Positions 32,251 to 42,307 of a stretch of 64,000 bases of DNA are shown in pieces. The stretch lies in the NCBI RefSeq assembly GCF_000687475.1, contig NC_057319.1:4516001-4580000 (forward strand). The letters are read 5' to 3'. This stretch comes from Ustilaginoidea virens. Its lineage: Eukaryota > Ascomycota > Sordariomycetes > Hypocreales > Clavicipitaceae. Below the pieces are notes generated by a model that was given only the letters and a program-made list of their open reading frames with translations, did not search any database and was not told the origin of the DNA. A program made the translations under genes and the position numbers. Numbering within the stretch: the stretch's first letter is position 1; each line of letters opens with the position of its first letter.

Positions 32251-33821
32251 ACAAAACGCAGCAAACGGACTTGGGGAACTCCCCAGAATGGCGGGTTGGA
32301 GGAGTTGGGGTTTTTGCTTTTGTCGAGTGGGAGGCTATGGTAAAAAGAGGCTCGGTTCAGTGAGTGGTTCTTGTTGGGTTGCTGAACAGGACCAGGCCAC
32401 AGGTCACCAAGGCGGTTGGACTGGAGCAACTCCGACGGCACAGCTGCTTGCGAAGCACCCTCCACCCCCCCTGTATTGCAAGCGTTTGGCTACCTGAGTT
32501 GGTCGCGCGAGGCTGAGATGCACCCGTGTGGGCGGCCTTGTGCAACAACAATTCGCACACGCACAGCACGCGGCAAGTGGGACACGCACACGCGTTGTAA
32601 TAATATTGACCAGCTGAACCTCGCGATAGCCGCGTTGAAAGAGGGGCGGCTTCAGACTTCTGGGGCCGAGGCTGGACGTGTTGCGCTGTCAGTGACCTCG
32701 GGGAAGCTGGTGTAGGGCCTCGTCTTCAGACTCGAGGCTGTTGTGCATATACGACGAGGCTCGGTGTTGAGGGAGGGGTTGGAAGCCTCATTACTTACCG
32801 TTGGTTGCCTGATGGCCGACAGATTTGAATGAGATCCGCGGCCCACGATGCTCACCAGTCCAGCAGTTCCTCGGGTACTGCGCACAGCGGGTTCAGCAAG
32901 ATGAAGGAAGCAGCCGCTCCCGTGATGAAAGTTGGCAAAAGGGGCGAGGAAGCAAGGCAGTCGAAGGGCAAATCAGCCAGATGTACAGAGACAAAAAAAA
33001 AAAAAAAACTCACGACACGCTAGACAATATCAACATTCACCGTCGACGGTCAAGCGCCGCCAAAGTGTCGAAACAGCAAGAGGAAGCTCGAGATGGTGGC
33101 AGGCCTTTTCCTCGGCCGATACAACCCTGCAACAGGCTCTCGCTTCTCACCGATGGCTCCGCCAAAGCACGACGACGACGGTGGACAAGGTGTTTTTCTG
33201 CCGCTATTGCCGTTTTTTGAGCACAGGGCGACATTGATGCCATGCGCGTGGGGATGAAGTTCTGGATGCAGATGTCGCGGTCGAAAGTGGACGGCGGGCG
33301 TTGCCGCTCACCCACCTGGCATCTGGCATCTGGCATCTGGCATGGCAAGTTGCGGCCGACACGCCCTTTCACCTCCTTTGTTCTTTTGTCTCGTCTTGGC
33401 GCAGGGGGCTTTCTGGCTGCCGCCGGCCAACCAGTCAGCAAGGGGCTGGTGCGTGGTGGTGGTGCGTGGTGCGTGGTGTGTGCGTGGTGGAGGATGAGGA
33501 CGGTCCCTGATTGCGGCCAACGCGTGGGGCTGCAGACGGGGTCGCAGGCCTCGGCGCTTAAAGCTCAGGTGAGTTGGCCTGCCGGCTCGGTTCCAGCGAC
33601 AGCATGCAAGTCGTTGATTTGCTGGCCTGCGTTGCCCATTACAGTAAAAAATGCGAACTTGAGAGTGTGTGAGCCGCTGCTTATGACTCTGGATGTTTGT
33701 TGCTCCAGGTCCGTGTGCTCGGCATTGTCCACACTGTGGTCTGCAGCACCGTGCGGGAAACACGCGTGCTCACAGTGTCTCGTTGCCCTCTCTTTTTTTC
33801 CCCCTCGCCAACTGCCAGCCA

Positions 33822-34264
33822 TGGAGCAAATCGTGTGCCTGGTAAAGCATGTTGCTCTGCTTTCCGTACGAAGAATCGCCCGACAGGTCCTTGGGTCAAC
33901 TAGCTCATGTCTCTTTGTTCAGATGAAAAACCGGTTGCAGCATGCGTTATACTCCGCAGATTTCCATCGTGCGACGGCAAAGCGGCGGCATCACCAAGCA
34001 AGCTGCAAACGCCGCCGCCTCATTGTCATTTTCTGGTTTCCGACGGGGGCTTGAGTGGGCCCAGTTCCAAGAGGCTATAGCGTCCCGAGGATCTGGTCGC
34101 GGCGGCTACTCAGTCGAATGGACGCTGGTCAGTGGAGCTCGACGACCTGGGATGGCTCGTGGAGGTAAGGGTTGAGGGCTGAGTGTGGTGCAGGGTCTGT
34201 CAGACGTCACATCCTGTCACCTTTGCAGCCGAAAGAGTCTGAGTGGCTTTCTTCTGCGGCTCAG
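33822..34264 (+). other. Possible unrecognised spliced gene (weak)
   Basis: Two intron-like units are seen on the plus strand: GTAAAG (33841) to TTGTTCAG (33914-33921) and GTAAGG (34165) to CCTTTGCAG (34221-34229). Between them all three frames are largely open, so the correct frame cannot be chosen; one frame ending before the second donor reads WSVELDDLGWLVE and would continue PKESEWLSSAAQ before a stop. Transcript data would decide. Confidence 0.15.
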
Positions 34265-34990
34265 TGACGGACACGCCAAGCTCGGCCAGGGAAACTTTGG
34301 GAAACGGGCAAATGACCAGGCATGCGTCGCTACGTGGTTAGGCCGCATGCTGTCTACCAAGTAGTCGCGATAAGCCAGCCCTCCCACGAAACCAAGCGAC
34401 CGGCGCAAGACCTCTGGCGGCTATGTGCTCACAAGCTGGGTTGGCCAGTTTCAACAGCCCGAGTCTGTCGACGCCATTTCATGGGAAAGTAACGCTTTTC
34501 CTAGAGGAAAGTGGTTGACAATGGTTGCTTCAGGTGCTGTCGGGGAATCCTTGAGTCTCTCGTGTCCAGCTAGGGCAGATCACAGTTCATCTCATTGAAA
34601 GCATCATTTGGCAACGTGAGCCTGGCAGCTGGGACCAGATTCATGACTCGTCTGAGCCATGGCCAACACTTTTCGACGCTGCGAGCATCAGTCGAGCTGG
34701 TAGGAAGCGTATGGCGTCGCATTCGAGTCGTTGCCCTTGGAATGAGTGGTGGTGTCCATGAGAAGTGTTGGAAGATCTGCTCCAAAATCTTGGCCAACTG
34801 CGGGCCATAGTGTAGGGTTTTACTTGCAATGGAAAAAAAAAACCTCGAGCTGATTGAGAAACGGACATTCATCTTGCTACGTGAAAACCAGCATCAACCA
34901 AGTCGCCGGATGCCATCTTTTCCAATGCGCCAAACATTTACCAAAACTGCCCAAAACGCCGACCCATGCTCTCTTTGCCACGCACGCATG

Positions 34991-35412
34991 TCACGCCAGT
35001 TCGTTGAGCCGCTGCTTCTTTTCGTTTCGGCCGTCTGGAGTGTATCTGGAGAGAGTCAGTTTATCGACCTAGTCCGAATCTGAAGCGTTGGCTTTGAGAC
35101 ACGTACTTTAACAGCTTCTCGCAGAGATCAACATGGGTCATAATCATACGACGGCAGCAGTAACGCTTCAGCCCGAGGTCGTCCATGGCATCGCTACGAA
35201 ATTAGCCTTCCCAAAGTTTCTTCTCCTTCTTTTCGTTTGCACGACGGTGGCGCACTTACCCATCCGTCTTGTTAGGATCAGATATCAGCTGCAGGTAGCG
35301 CTCCCAGAGATCGCCGACGACCTACTACCATCAGCAAACTGTGAAGATGAGTCGATACAAGTTGCGTCATCCTTACCTTGCCGCAGGAAAAGCAACGGAT
35401 CGGAATAATCAT
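34991..35412 (-). CDS. RPB10: RNA polymerase I/II/III subunit RPB10 (ABC10-beta)
   Basis: Four tiny exons (35377-35412, 35260-35321, 35107-35193, 34991-35045) join in phase to 79 aa, the size of the family (yeast 70). The translation starts [12 protein letters not shown], continues [12 protein letters not shown] and [13 protein letters not shown], and ends [11 protein letters not shown]. The four zinc ligands Cys7, Cys10, Cys45 and Cys46 (C-x2-C ... CC) are present. Introns have clean signals (GTAAGG/GTAG, GTAAGT/CGTAG, GTACGT/CCAG). It is a structural subunit shared by all three nuclear RNA polymerases, bound near Rpb3/AC40. The 327-base upstream region is shared with the divergent UTP17 gene, pairing two growth-related genes. 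It is missed by simple ORF scanning because no exon exceeds 29 codons. Confidence 0.96.
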
Positions 35413-35739
35413 CGTGATCGGCTAGCCACGGCGCAAAGGAGTGTCTGATCCCGTTTCACTTGCAAGTTGAAAGAAACTTTGAGCCCTTGTTTGGCCTAAA
35501 GTCGGGGAAAAGCAGGTTGCTGCCGGAGTTTTGCCGCCCGGGGGTCTTATCTTATCGGAAGAAAAAGTTCGCTGCGGGACCCAAAATATTATTTCTCGTG
35601 CTGCTGCAGGTGGCGGCGTGTGGTTTCAATGGTATGGTTGCCAGCTGAGACGCAAAATTTCACCACCATTGTCCAGCCAATCCAGCCTTTTATCCCCCCC
35701 CCCCCCTTTCCTTTCCTGGGGCGGGCTACTGCTGCAGCC
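35413..35739. promoter_or_regulatory. RPB10/UTP17 divergent promoter
   Basis: 327 bases between the two start codons. It contains a double GATA element (CTTATCTTATC, 35546-35556) and an AAAATTT core (35653-35659) resembling the ribosome-biogenesis RRPE motif. The role of either site is inference. Confidence 0.45.
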
Positions 35740-38677
35740 ATGGCCGGTGCAAAGAGCCCTCGGGTCAAGGACGACGAAACAAAGAAACGCAAGAGGGAAG
35801 CGAACGACGGCAATCCAAATTCCAAAAGACATCGGCACCGGAAAAGCAAGGCAGTCAGCGGCGATGCGCAAACACCCCAAAAGTCAAAAGGCGAGGAGCA
35901 GGAAAATGGCAAAGGAGCTCAAGAGTTGGCGGAGCCGCGTCCGCGGGAAGTCATTGGTCAGCCGAATGACGGCGACGGAGGCTGGCGAATCTCGAAACCT
36001 ATGGGAGGCAGAATGATGGATATCGATCCCATTCTTGCAGCAGATGAACAGTTGGTATTTTCTCTTCATAATTGCTCAGCTCTGCCCCATCTCACCGCTA
36101 ATCACTCCGAGCAGGTACCTGATTTTAACCTACAACACCTCCATCCAGATCTACAACACCAATGATTCCCTCCTTGTTCGACGCATCCCGATCAGCACCC
36201 TGGACACTACTTCTTGTCAAGGTTCCACACCAGCCCGCATTGTCGCGACCCGGTTGTCCAAGAGCAATCCTCAATTGGTGTGGGTAGCTTGCTCTGACGG
36301 AACCGTGTACTCCGCAAACTGGGCGCAAGGCGGAGCCCCGTCGCCAGTCTTGCAAACAGCATCTCGTACTGCCAAAGCTCTCGTCGTTATTCCAGCAGCG
36401 CATGCCGTCAACAAGGACATTCTTCTGCTGGCAGAGTCGGAAAAGGCAAGCCACATGCAAGTCATGGCCTATCAACCAGTGGAAGGGAGCAAGCCCCAAT
36501 CCAAGCGCCTCCTCAGCCTCGAGGGGAAGCAGGGCTGCGGCCTCCAAATTCTCGAGTCGAGCGAAGATGGCAAATTTGTCGTCGGAGCCTTCCAGGACCA
36601 GTCATTCGTGGGCAGCCTCTCCTCTGCAGCGCCGCAGGATCTGGAGCAGCTACACTACGACTTTTTCTCCTTTGACTGCCCAGACCTCGTCACTTGCCTC
36701 GACCTGAGGCTGCGTCACCGGCTCTCGGGAGGCAAGAGAGCCCACAGGGAAACGGACAATGCGGTGGACGTGATTGTTGGCGGGGCGAGGGGAGGCATCT
36801 ACGTCTATCACAATGCCGTTGCCACTGTTGGCAAGCCGGTGAACCGGCAGTCCGCCGAGAAGGGGCTTCTGGTTCAGAAGCATCACTGGCATCGCAAAGC
36901 CGTACATGCCGTGAAGTGGTCACGAGACGGCCACTACTTCATCTCGGGCGGGTCGGAAAACGTTCTCGTCATCTGGCAGGTCGACACGTCCAAGAAGGAC
37001 TTCCTCCCGCATCTGTCCGGCAGCGTCGAGAACATTGTCGTCTCAGCCGCTGGGTCGTCCTACATCCTTCACCTCGACGACAACTCGGCAATGATGCTTT
37101 CGACTGCCGAGATGAAACCGACAGCCTACGTCGCCGGCATACAATCCGCCGCCATGGATGTGTCGCAGCCCAAGGATCTGCTCGTCCGGCGAGTGTGGGA
37201 AACACCAAAGCAGGTGCGACGACCCATCCCCGCCACCATGAGACCGTCGGAACCGTCCAAATTCTACGTCTGCGTGGGGAACGGCCGCCAGGCAACCATG
37301 TCGGGGGAGTTTTCTGCTCCGATGCTGCAGTGCTTCGATCTGGAAACATTCACCAGCGTCTCGACACAAGCACTGGCTCGAACCCAGCCGACCGACGTGA
37401 ATCTCACCAGCAAGGGACACGCCATCGACGAGCCTTTGGTGACTACACTGGCCTTTGCTGCAGACGGTCGATGGCTCGCCAGCATTGACGAGTGGCGACC
37501 ATCACACCGCGATGTGGAAAACGTTTCTGCCGATCTCAGGGATCAGTTCATCCGCGAGAGACGCGAGATATTCCTCAAGTTTTGGCAAGTCCGCGATGCT
37601 GGCAGCTCCTTTGCCCTGGTATCGAGGATCAATGCTCCCCACGCCACCAAATGTCCCGAGCCGGTTCTCGGCCTGGCAGCGGACCCCACGGCCAGCTCGT
37701 TTGCCACCATTGGAGCCGACGGGGTTGCCCGTGTCTGGCGACCGCGCGACAGGCTGAATGCCGGAGTTGCCGTAAAAGACCAAGATGGAAACACTGCGGT
37801 GTCGTGGAGCTGCGCGCAGGCCATCGCCATTGGGAACGGCACAGGTTCCGACGCTGGCACGGATCACACGGATCCGACTCGGGCGACCGAGGTGCAGGGC
37901 AGCATCGCGTTTTCCGAGGATGGTTCCACCCTGTTTGCTGCCATTGGCTCGGCAGGCTCTGGGCACGTCTTTGTCATTGACGCCTCGTCGGGGCAGTTTG
38001 TCAGGGTGCTGGAAGGTTTGTGGAGCGGCAAGCTGCATTCCATCCAGGCGTCGTCATCGTACATTATCGTCTTGTCGGATGAGTTGAAGGTGTACGACGT
38101 GGTCGGAGACGAGCTGCGGTACGGAATCGCCGTTCCCCAGACGGAAGGCGTTTCCGAGTTGCTACAGCTGGCGGTCGACCACACGTCGGGGCACTTTGCC
38201 GTCACGCTGCCGCTTGGCGGCGGCGTGTCCAGCATCGGGGTCTTTAGCCCCGAACATCACCAGCCTCTGCTGGTGAGGAGCACACCCCATCGGATCGTCA
38301 GCCTGGTGTGCGCCCCGGACGCCAGCGGATTCATTGCGCTCGACGACGCGGCGCAGGTCTGGGTAGTCACCGAAGGCTCGGATCCGTCGCCGTTGGCCAC
38401 TGTTCAGCCACTCCAGGACCTGCAACTGCACGACATCTCCGGCGAGGTGGACCTGGCTGTCGGCGGCGACGACGCAATGGATGCTGCAAGTGAAGATGAC
38501 GTCAGCGACGTCGACATGGCGGACGATGACGACGAGGATGACTCGGCTGTCAATGTCATTGCTCAGCACCGTTTGACGGACATTTTCGACGCCGCGCCCG
38601 CGTTCGCAGCGCCATCTATAGAGGACATGTTTTACAAGGTTACCGGGCTGCTGGCTGCGAAGCCGCTAGTGGAGTGA
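35740..38677 (+). CDS. UTP17: U3 snoRNP WD-repeat protein UTP17/NAN1
   Basis: Two exons (35740-36050, 36115-38677) give 957 aa (yeast Nan1 896; human WDR75 830). The donor is the less usual GTTGGT, but only this junction restores the frame: DEQ|YLILTYNTSIQIYN. The N-terminal about 100 residues are Lys/Arg-rich with nuclear signals (KKRKRE, KRHRHRKSK). The body is a series of degenerate WD40 blades, for example LVWVACSDGTVYSANW, VHAVKWSRDGHYFISGGSENVLVIWQ and LAADPTASSFATIGADGVARVWR, consistent with the tandem beta-propellers of WDR75. The C-terminus has an acidic stretch (DVDMADDDDEDD) followed by HRLTDIFDAAPAFAAPSIEDMF. It is a t-UTP/UTP-A complex member acting in pre-rRNA transcription and early 18S processing in the nucleolus. 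Confidence 0.92.
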
Positions 38678-38956
38678 CGTGGGCTGGGGGGGAAAACCAT
38701 GTATAAAAGGGGAAGCCGGGGAAGCGACTACATCGGGCGTATCGGGAGAGACGGGTTGGAAACAGGGCTTTGCATCTTTGTCTTTATCTACAGTGAAAAT
38801 GCGAAATTGGTCAAGGTGTCTCAAAAATACACACTACCTACCAGGTACGCACGCACCTGAGCTACCGTAAGCGCTTTATTTTAAGCTGGCTTTTGCTTCA
38901 CTACAGGCCACTCACTGCAGGCAGGACTTTACAAAAAGGGATACATTATAAGAGTG

Positions 38957-39290
38957 AAAAAAAAATATCAGCTTCGCGCTGGGATGACGTGCTCTGGTGA
39001 GAACGAGTTGCCCCATGGAAATCCCCTCGCATTTTCATTGGAGGGGTTCCCGTATCGAATTGAATTGCCAGAGCTCATACTTGATTTTAAGCTCGGTGGA
39101 TGTACATCTGGTGCCAATCGTAACACGCGCTTTGGTGCCCCCCACAGGGGGCAAATGCCCCAATGGGGCAAATGTTTTCAGCCCGCCAGGCTTACTCTAC
39201 TCTATCGGGGTTCGAACTCGAGTCCTCTTCACAGTGCACGAACTATCCCGGCTGTTGGCAAGCGCGAGCCACTCAGCTGAACAGGCCAGA
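38957..39290 (-). mobile_element. tRNA-derived SINE-like element
   Basis: Read on the minus strand, the element begins with a Pol III A box-like word (TCAGCTGAGTGG, 39280-39269), followed about 50 bases later by a perfect B box-like GAGTTCGAACCCC (39219-39207). After the tRNA-like head comes a unique body with two back-to-back hairpins, and it ends in a T9 run (38965-38957) that would stop Pol III. The head does not fold into a full tRNA: no acceptor stem can be formed, so it is not a functional tRNA. About 330 bp is typical for a SINE. No clear target-site duplication was found. Confidence 0.55.
39137..39170. repeat. Twin GC-rich hairpins inside the SINE-like element
   Basis: Two adjacent inverted repeats: GCCCCCCACAGGGGGC (39137-39152, one bulge) and TGCCCCAATGGGGCA (39156-39170, perfect 6-bp arms). 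The word GGGGCAAATG occurs twice here. Confidence 0.7.
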
Positions 39291-39707
39291 GGCCGCTTTG
39301 TGCTCGAAGATGCAGGTTAATGTTTGCTATGGACCTCTTCCCCACTAGCCTCTGAATCCGTGGGCCGTCGTCACCTGACGAGTGGACGATTCGTTCCGGT
39401 TTGATTGCCTCGAGGGCCATTTCAGCCCCCCGGTGCCACGAGTCCCAGACCAAGACCCAGACAGGGGATGCCAAGATGCCAAAGGACCAAGGTCTCTGCC
39501 GGCAAGTGAAGTGGATCTATGGGGGGGGGGGGGGGGGTGCGGGTCCCGGGTCTCCGGGTTGGGGGGAGCCGCCGATTACGCCATTCTTGACGCCATACCT
39601 CGAGTCGTCCATGTATCGAACGAGCGGACGCCAAGCCATGTCCAGTTTGCATCAACTCGGATGAATCTGAATCTGCAATTCCATACACTCCCGTCGGCCT
39701 GGTCACA

Positions 39708-39936
39708 ATGTCCTTCACCTCCGTCCCCGTACTGGACCTGGACCTGGCCCGGAAGCCAGACACCAAGCCCGTCTTCCTGGAGCAGCTGCGCCATGCCCTC
39801 CTAGAAGTCGGCTTTCTGTACCTCAAGAACGTCGGCATCCCCGACGGCTTGTTCCAGGATGTCATTGACAGGGGCAAAGCCTTTTTCGACATGCCCCTGG
39901 AAGAAAAGTAATCCCTTCTCCTCGCACGACTAAGAC

Positions 39937-39984
<48 letters not shown>

Positions 39985-40954
39985 TGGGGCGCACAAGGCT
40001 GACTTGACACGCGTGTCCAGGCTCCGGATCGAGATGAAAAACGCCCGCTCGTTTCTCGGATACTCGCGCCTGTCTGCCGAGATCACCGCCGGCGAGACGG
40101 ACCACCGCGAGCAGATGGACCTCTCCACCGAGCACCCTGCCCCCCCGCCGGGCTCGCCGCCGTACTACAACCTCCTGTGGCCGAACCAGTGGCCCGACGA
40201 GGTCCACGCGCCGGGCTTCAGGAGCACCTACACCGAGTACCTGTCGCGCATGGCCGCGGTATCCGTGCTCTTCACGTCGCTGATTGCCGAGGCGATCAAG
40301 CTGCCGGCCACCGCCTTTGACAAGTACTTTGACCAGGACCAGCAGCACAAGCTCAAGATCGTCAAGTACCCCGACATGTCGGAGCTGGGCCGCGGCGGCG
40401 GCGATGATGATGGGCCGGGCCAGGGCGTCGGCCCGCACAAGGACAGCATGCTGACGAGCTACCTGCTCCAGGCGACTCCGCACAGGGGCCTCCAGGTGCA
40501 GAACGTGCAGGGGCGGTGGATCGACTGCCCCCCCGTGGAGGGGACGCTGGTGGTGGCCATCGGACAGGGCATGGAGGCGCTCACCCAAGGCGTCTGCGTG
40601 TCGACCACGCACAGGGTGCTGTCGCCGCCCGCCGGGTCGGGGGCGAGGTACTCGGTCCCCTTTTTCCAGGGCATGAAGCTCGACGCCGAGTTTGACGACC
40701 TGGAGACGGTCGGGGTGGGCAGGGTCCCCGACGAGGTGGTGGAGCAGAGGAGGAAGGTCTCGGAGCGGACGGGCGGGCGCATCGACGACGTCGAGTTCAC
40801 CTTTAGGACCGGCGCGGCGGCCAAGACCCTGGGGGAGGCGACGCTTCGGAATCGAATCAAGAGCCATCCGGACGTGGGGGAGAAATGGTACCCGGATCTT
40901 CTGAGGGCCATTCGGGAAGAGCAGGCCGCGGCCAGGGCGGCGCAAGCTCAATAA
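39708..40954 (+). CDS. 2-oxoglutarate/Fe(II) oxygenase, isopenicillin N synthase-like
   Basis: Two exons (39708-39907, 40021-40954) give 377 aa. The N-terminal DIOX_N region (VPVLDLDLARKPD, ALLEVGFLYLKNVGIP) precedes a double-stranded beta-helix core. The iron ligands appear as H-x-D in GPHKDSMLTSYLL and the distal His in STTHRVLSPP; the 2OG-binding Arg is in ARYSVPFF (R-x-S). The splice junction rebuilds EEKLRIEMKNARSFLGYS. The family oxidises small molecules (hydroxylation, desaturation, ring closure); the substrate here is unknown, and the solitary position gives no cluster context. The intron contains a long CAGG repeat. In many Sordariomycetes such stand-alone members are of unknown role. 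Confidence 0.88.
39938..39983. repeat. (CAGG)n microsatellite inside an intron
   Basis: About eleven tandem CAGG units within the 113-base intron of the 2OG oxygenase gene, between the donor at 39908 and the acceptor at 40019-40020. Each unit carries an AG dinucleotide. Confidence 0.9.
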
Positions 40955-41307
40955 AGGGGGGGCGGGCTGGGCGGGCTGGGCATCTGCGCGATTTTCCACT
41001 CCTTACGTACATCGATCCCCGCGAGCAAGTTGCCGTGCCACAAAACGGGAGATTCACACACAAACCCAATCCCAATGCCAATCGACCGAGACTACGGCCA
41101 AAGCTCACTCGCTACGACGTGCCGCGAAGCCCCTCTGCTACCGTGTCTCTCGTTTCTTTCTCTTCGTTGATGCCGACGCCAGCGCTAAATCATGAACCCA
41201 TCAAAAAAAGCCCCTGCTCCCTTGCGCACGTTTGCCTCGTACGTTTTCAACAGCCGGTGTCTCGGGCATTCCGTGTCTGCAGACGAAGCTCGGGACCAAG
41301 CCAGTTT
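40955..41307. other. Intergenic between convergent genes
   Basis: 353 bases between stop codons, expected to hold both 3' UTRs. Nothing else is seen. Confidence 0.5.
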
Positions 41308-41775
41308 CTAAGCCGTCTTGCCTGGAAAGCAATCAGCAATACCTTTGCTGTGCTTGTTCTGAGCATGCTCTTGCAGGCTACGCAACTCGTGTTAGCCAAG
41401 ACGCATATCGCCGGGGGTTGAAAGGAGAGACTTTGACGAGTCGATTGGCGGGTGCGGCAGACGCAAAAGAGTCGAATTACGTACGCGGGTCCCTTTGTGG
41501 TAGACAGGAAAGTAGCTTTGCAGACCTGGCACTGGATGTTCATGGCCTGCTGGTTCTGCGCGGTCACGTTGCGTGAGATGGCGGTGCAGAAAGCCCTGGT
41601 ATGGAGACCCGGGGGGGCAGGACACGTACGACTTTGAGCTGCGACTTGGCAACTTTGCCGTCCTTGGCGTTGCGCTCGCGCTTCTGCTGGGCCTTGGCTC
41701 CCTGTCTGGGCGTCAGCATCGCACGGGAGACGTCGGGGACGTCGGGGACGACGGAGAGAAGCGTACGTTGCCCAT
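41308..41775 (-). CDS. Small C2H2 zinc-finger protein (At2g23090/4F5-like)
   Basis: Four exons (41767-41775, 41630-41701, 41485-41555, 41308-41377) join in phase to 73 aa. The first exon is only 9 nt (ATG GGC AAC) before donor GTACGC. The joined protein begins MGNGAKAQQKRERNAKDGK and continues with a single zinc finger: Cys36 and Cys39 in NIQCQVCKATF and His55 and His60 in LQEHAQNKHSK, ending ADCFPGKTA. This layout, a Lys/Arg/Gln-rich head then one C2H2 finger followed by an NKHSK-type motif, matches the small eukaryotic At2g23090-like family, whose function is poorly defined. Branch points CTGACG and GCTAACAC support the introns. It shares a promoter with the divergent HhH gene at 42308. Confidence 0.92.
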
Positions 41776-42307
41776 TGTTGCGGGGGGGGTGGAAGGAGTT
41801 GGCGATGTAGCGGGCGTGTCTGGATGTCTTCCCAGCGGGGGCCGAGCCGAGAGTCAAGCCGGGAGTCGAGCCGGGAGTCGAGTAGCTGGGATTGAAGGCA
41901 AGAGATTGCTTATCGAGATGAGTTGCTGAAAGAAAAAAAAGTCCGTCGTGGAAGCAAGTCGAGTCCAAGAGCAGAGTGGGCCTACCCTGCGAAGTGGGCC
42001 GTCGCCGTCGACGTGGAAAATTTGCTCCCGGTTTCCGTTGCCCGTACCTTTCGGCCAGTCCATGCCACTCGCGTCACCTGCACCGACGCGACTGCCTTGC
42101 TGACAAAGCTCTACACATCGTCCATCATCCATCGTCCATCGTCCATCGTCGGGTTTAGTGTTTAGTGAGCCCTGCTGGCAGCTGCTCGTGCCTTGTCGGG
42201 GTGGCGCGACCAGACTTGCACCTGCGACGCTCCCAGCGTCAAGTCACCCACCCAACAACCCCAAGGCCCCTTCAACCATCCCCGCCATCAACCCGTGCAA
42301 ACCAGCA
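41776..42307. promoter_or_regulatory. Divergent promoter of zinc-finger and HhH genes
   Basis: 532 bases. It includes a tandem GAGTCGAGCCGG repeat (about 41850-41885) and a CATCGTC repeat (42119-42150). No gene is seen. Confidence 0.45.

Larger units (their letters stand above)
31874..34990. other. 3.1 kb gene-poor region
   Basis: It lies between the 5' end of the six-exon gene and the 3' end of RPB10. It contains runs of A (31907-31928, 32992-33008) and G (31963-31974), a triple GGCATCT repeat (33316-33342) and several GTAAG/YAG pairs on both strands. Open stretches occur in more than one frame, as expected from GC content, and only two weak candidates are listed separately (32110-32250 and 33822-34264). 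A 100-codon minus-strand ORF at 34570-34872 lies in the presumed RPB10 3' UTR and is not called. Confidence 0.5.

Noticed and set aside
33242..34054. 270-codon plus-strand ORF
   Set aside because: Trp/Cys-rich translation with no domain, covers intron-like signals, and starts in repeat sequence.
34570..34872. 100-codon minus-strand ORF downstream of RPB10
   Set aside because: It starts in an A/T run, lies within the expected 3' UTR, the opposite strand is equally open, and no family resemblance was seen.
39207..39285. Functional tRNA gene
   Set aside because: A and B box-like words are present but acceptor and D stems cannot be formed, so it is called a SINE-like head instead.
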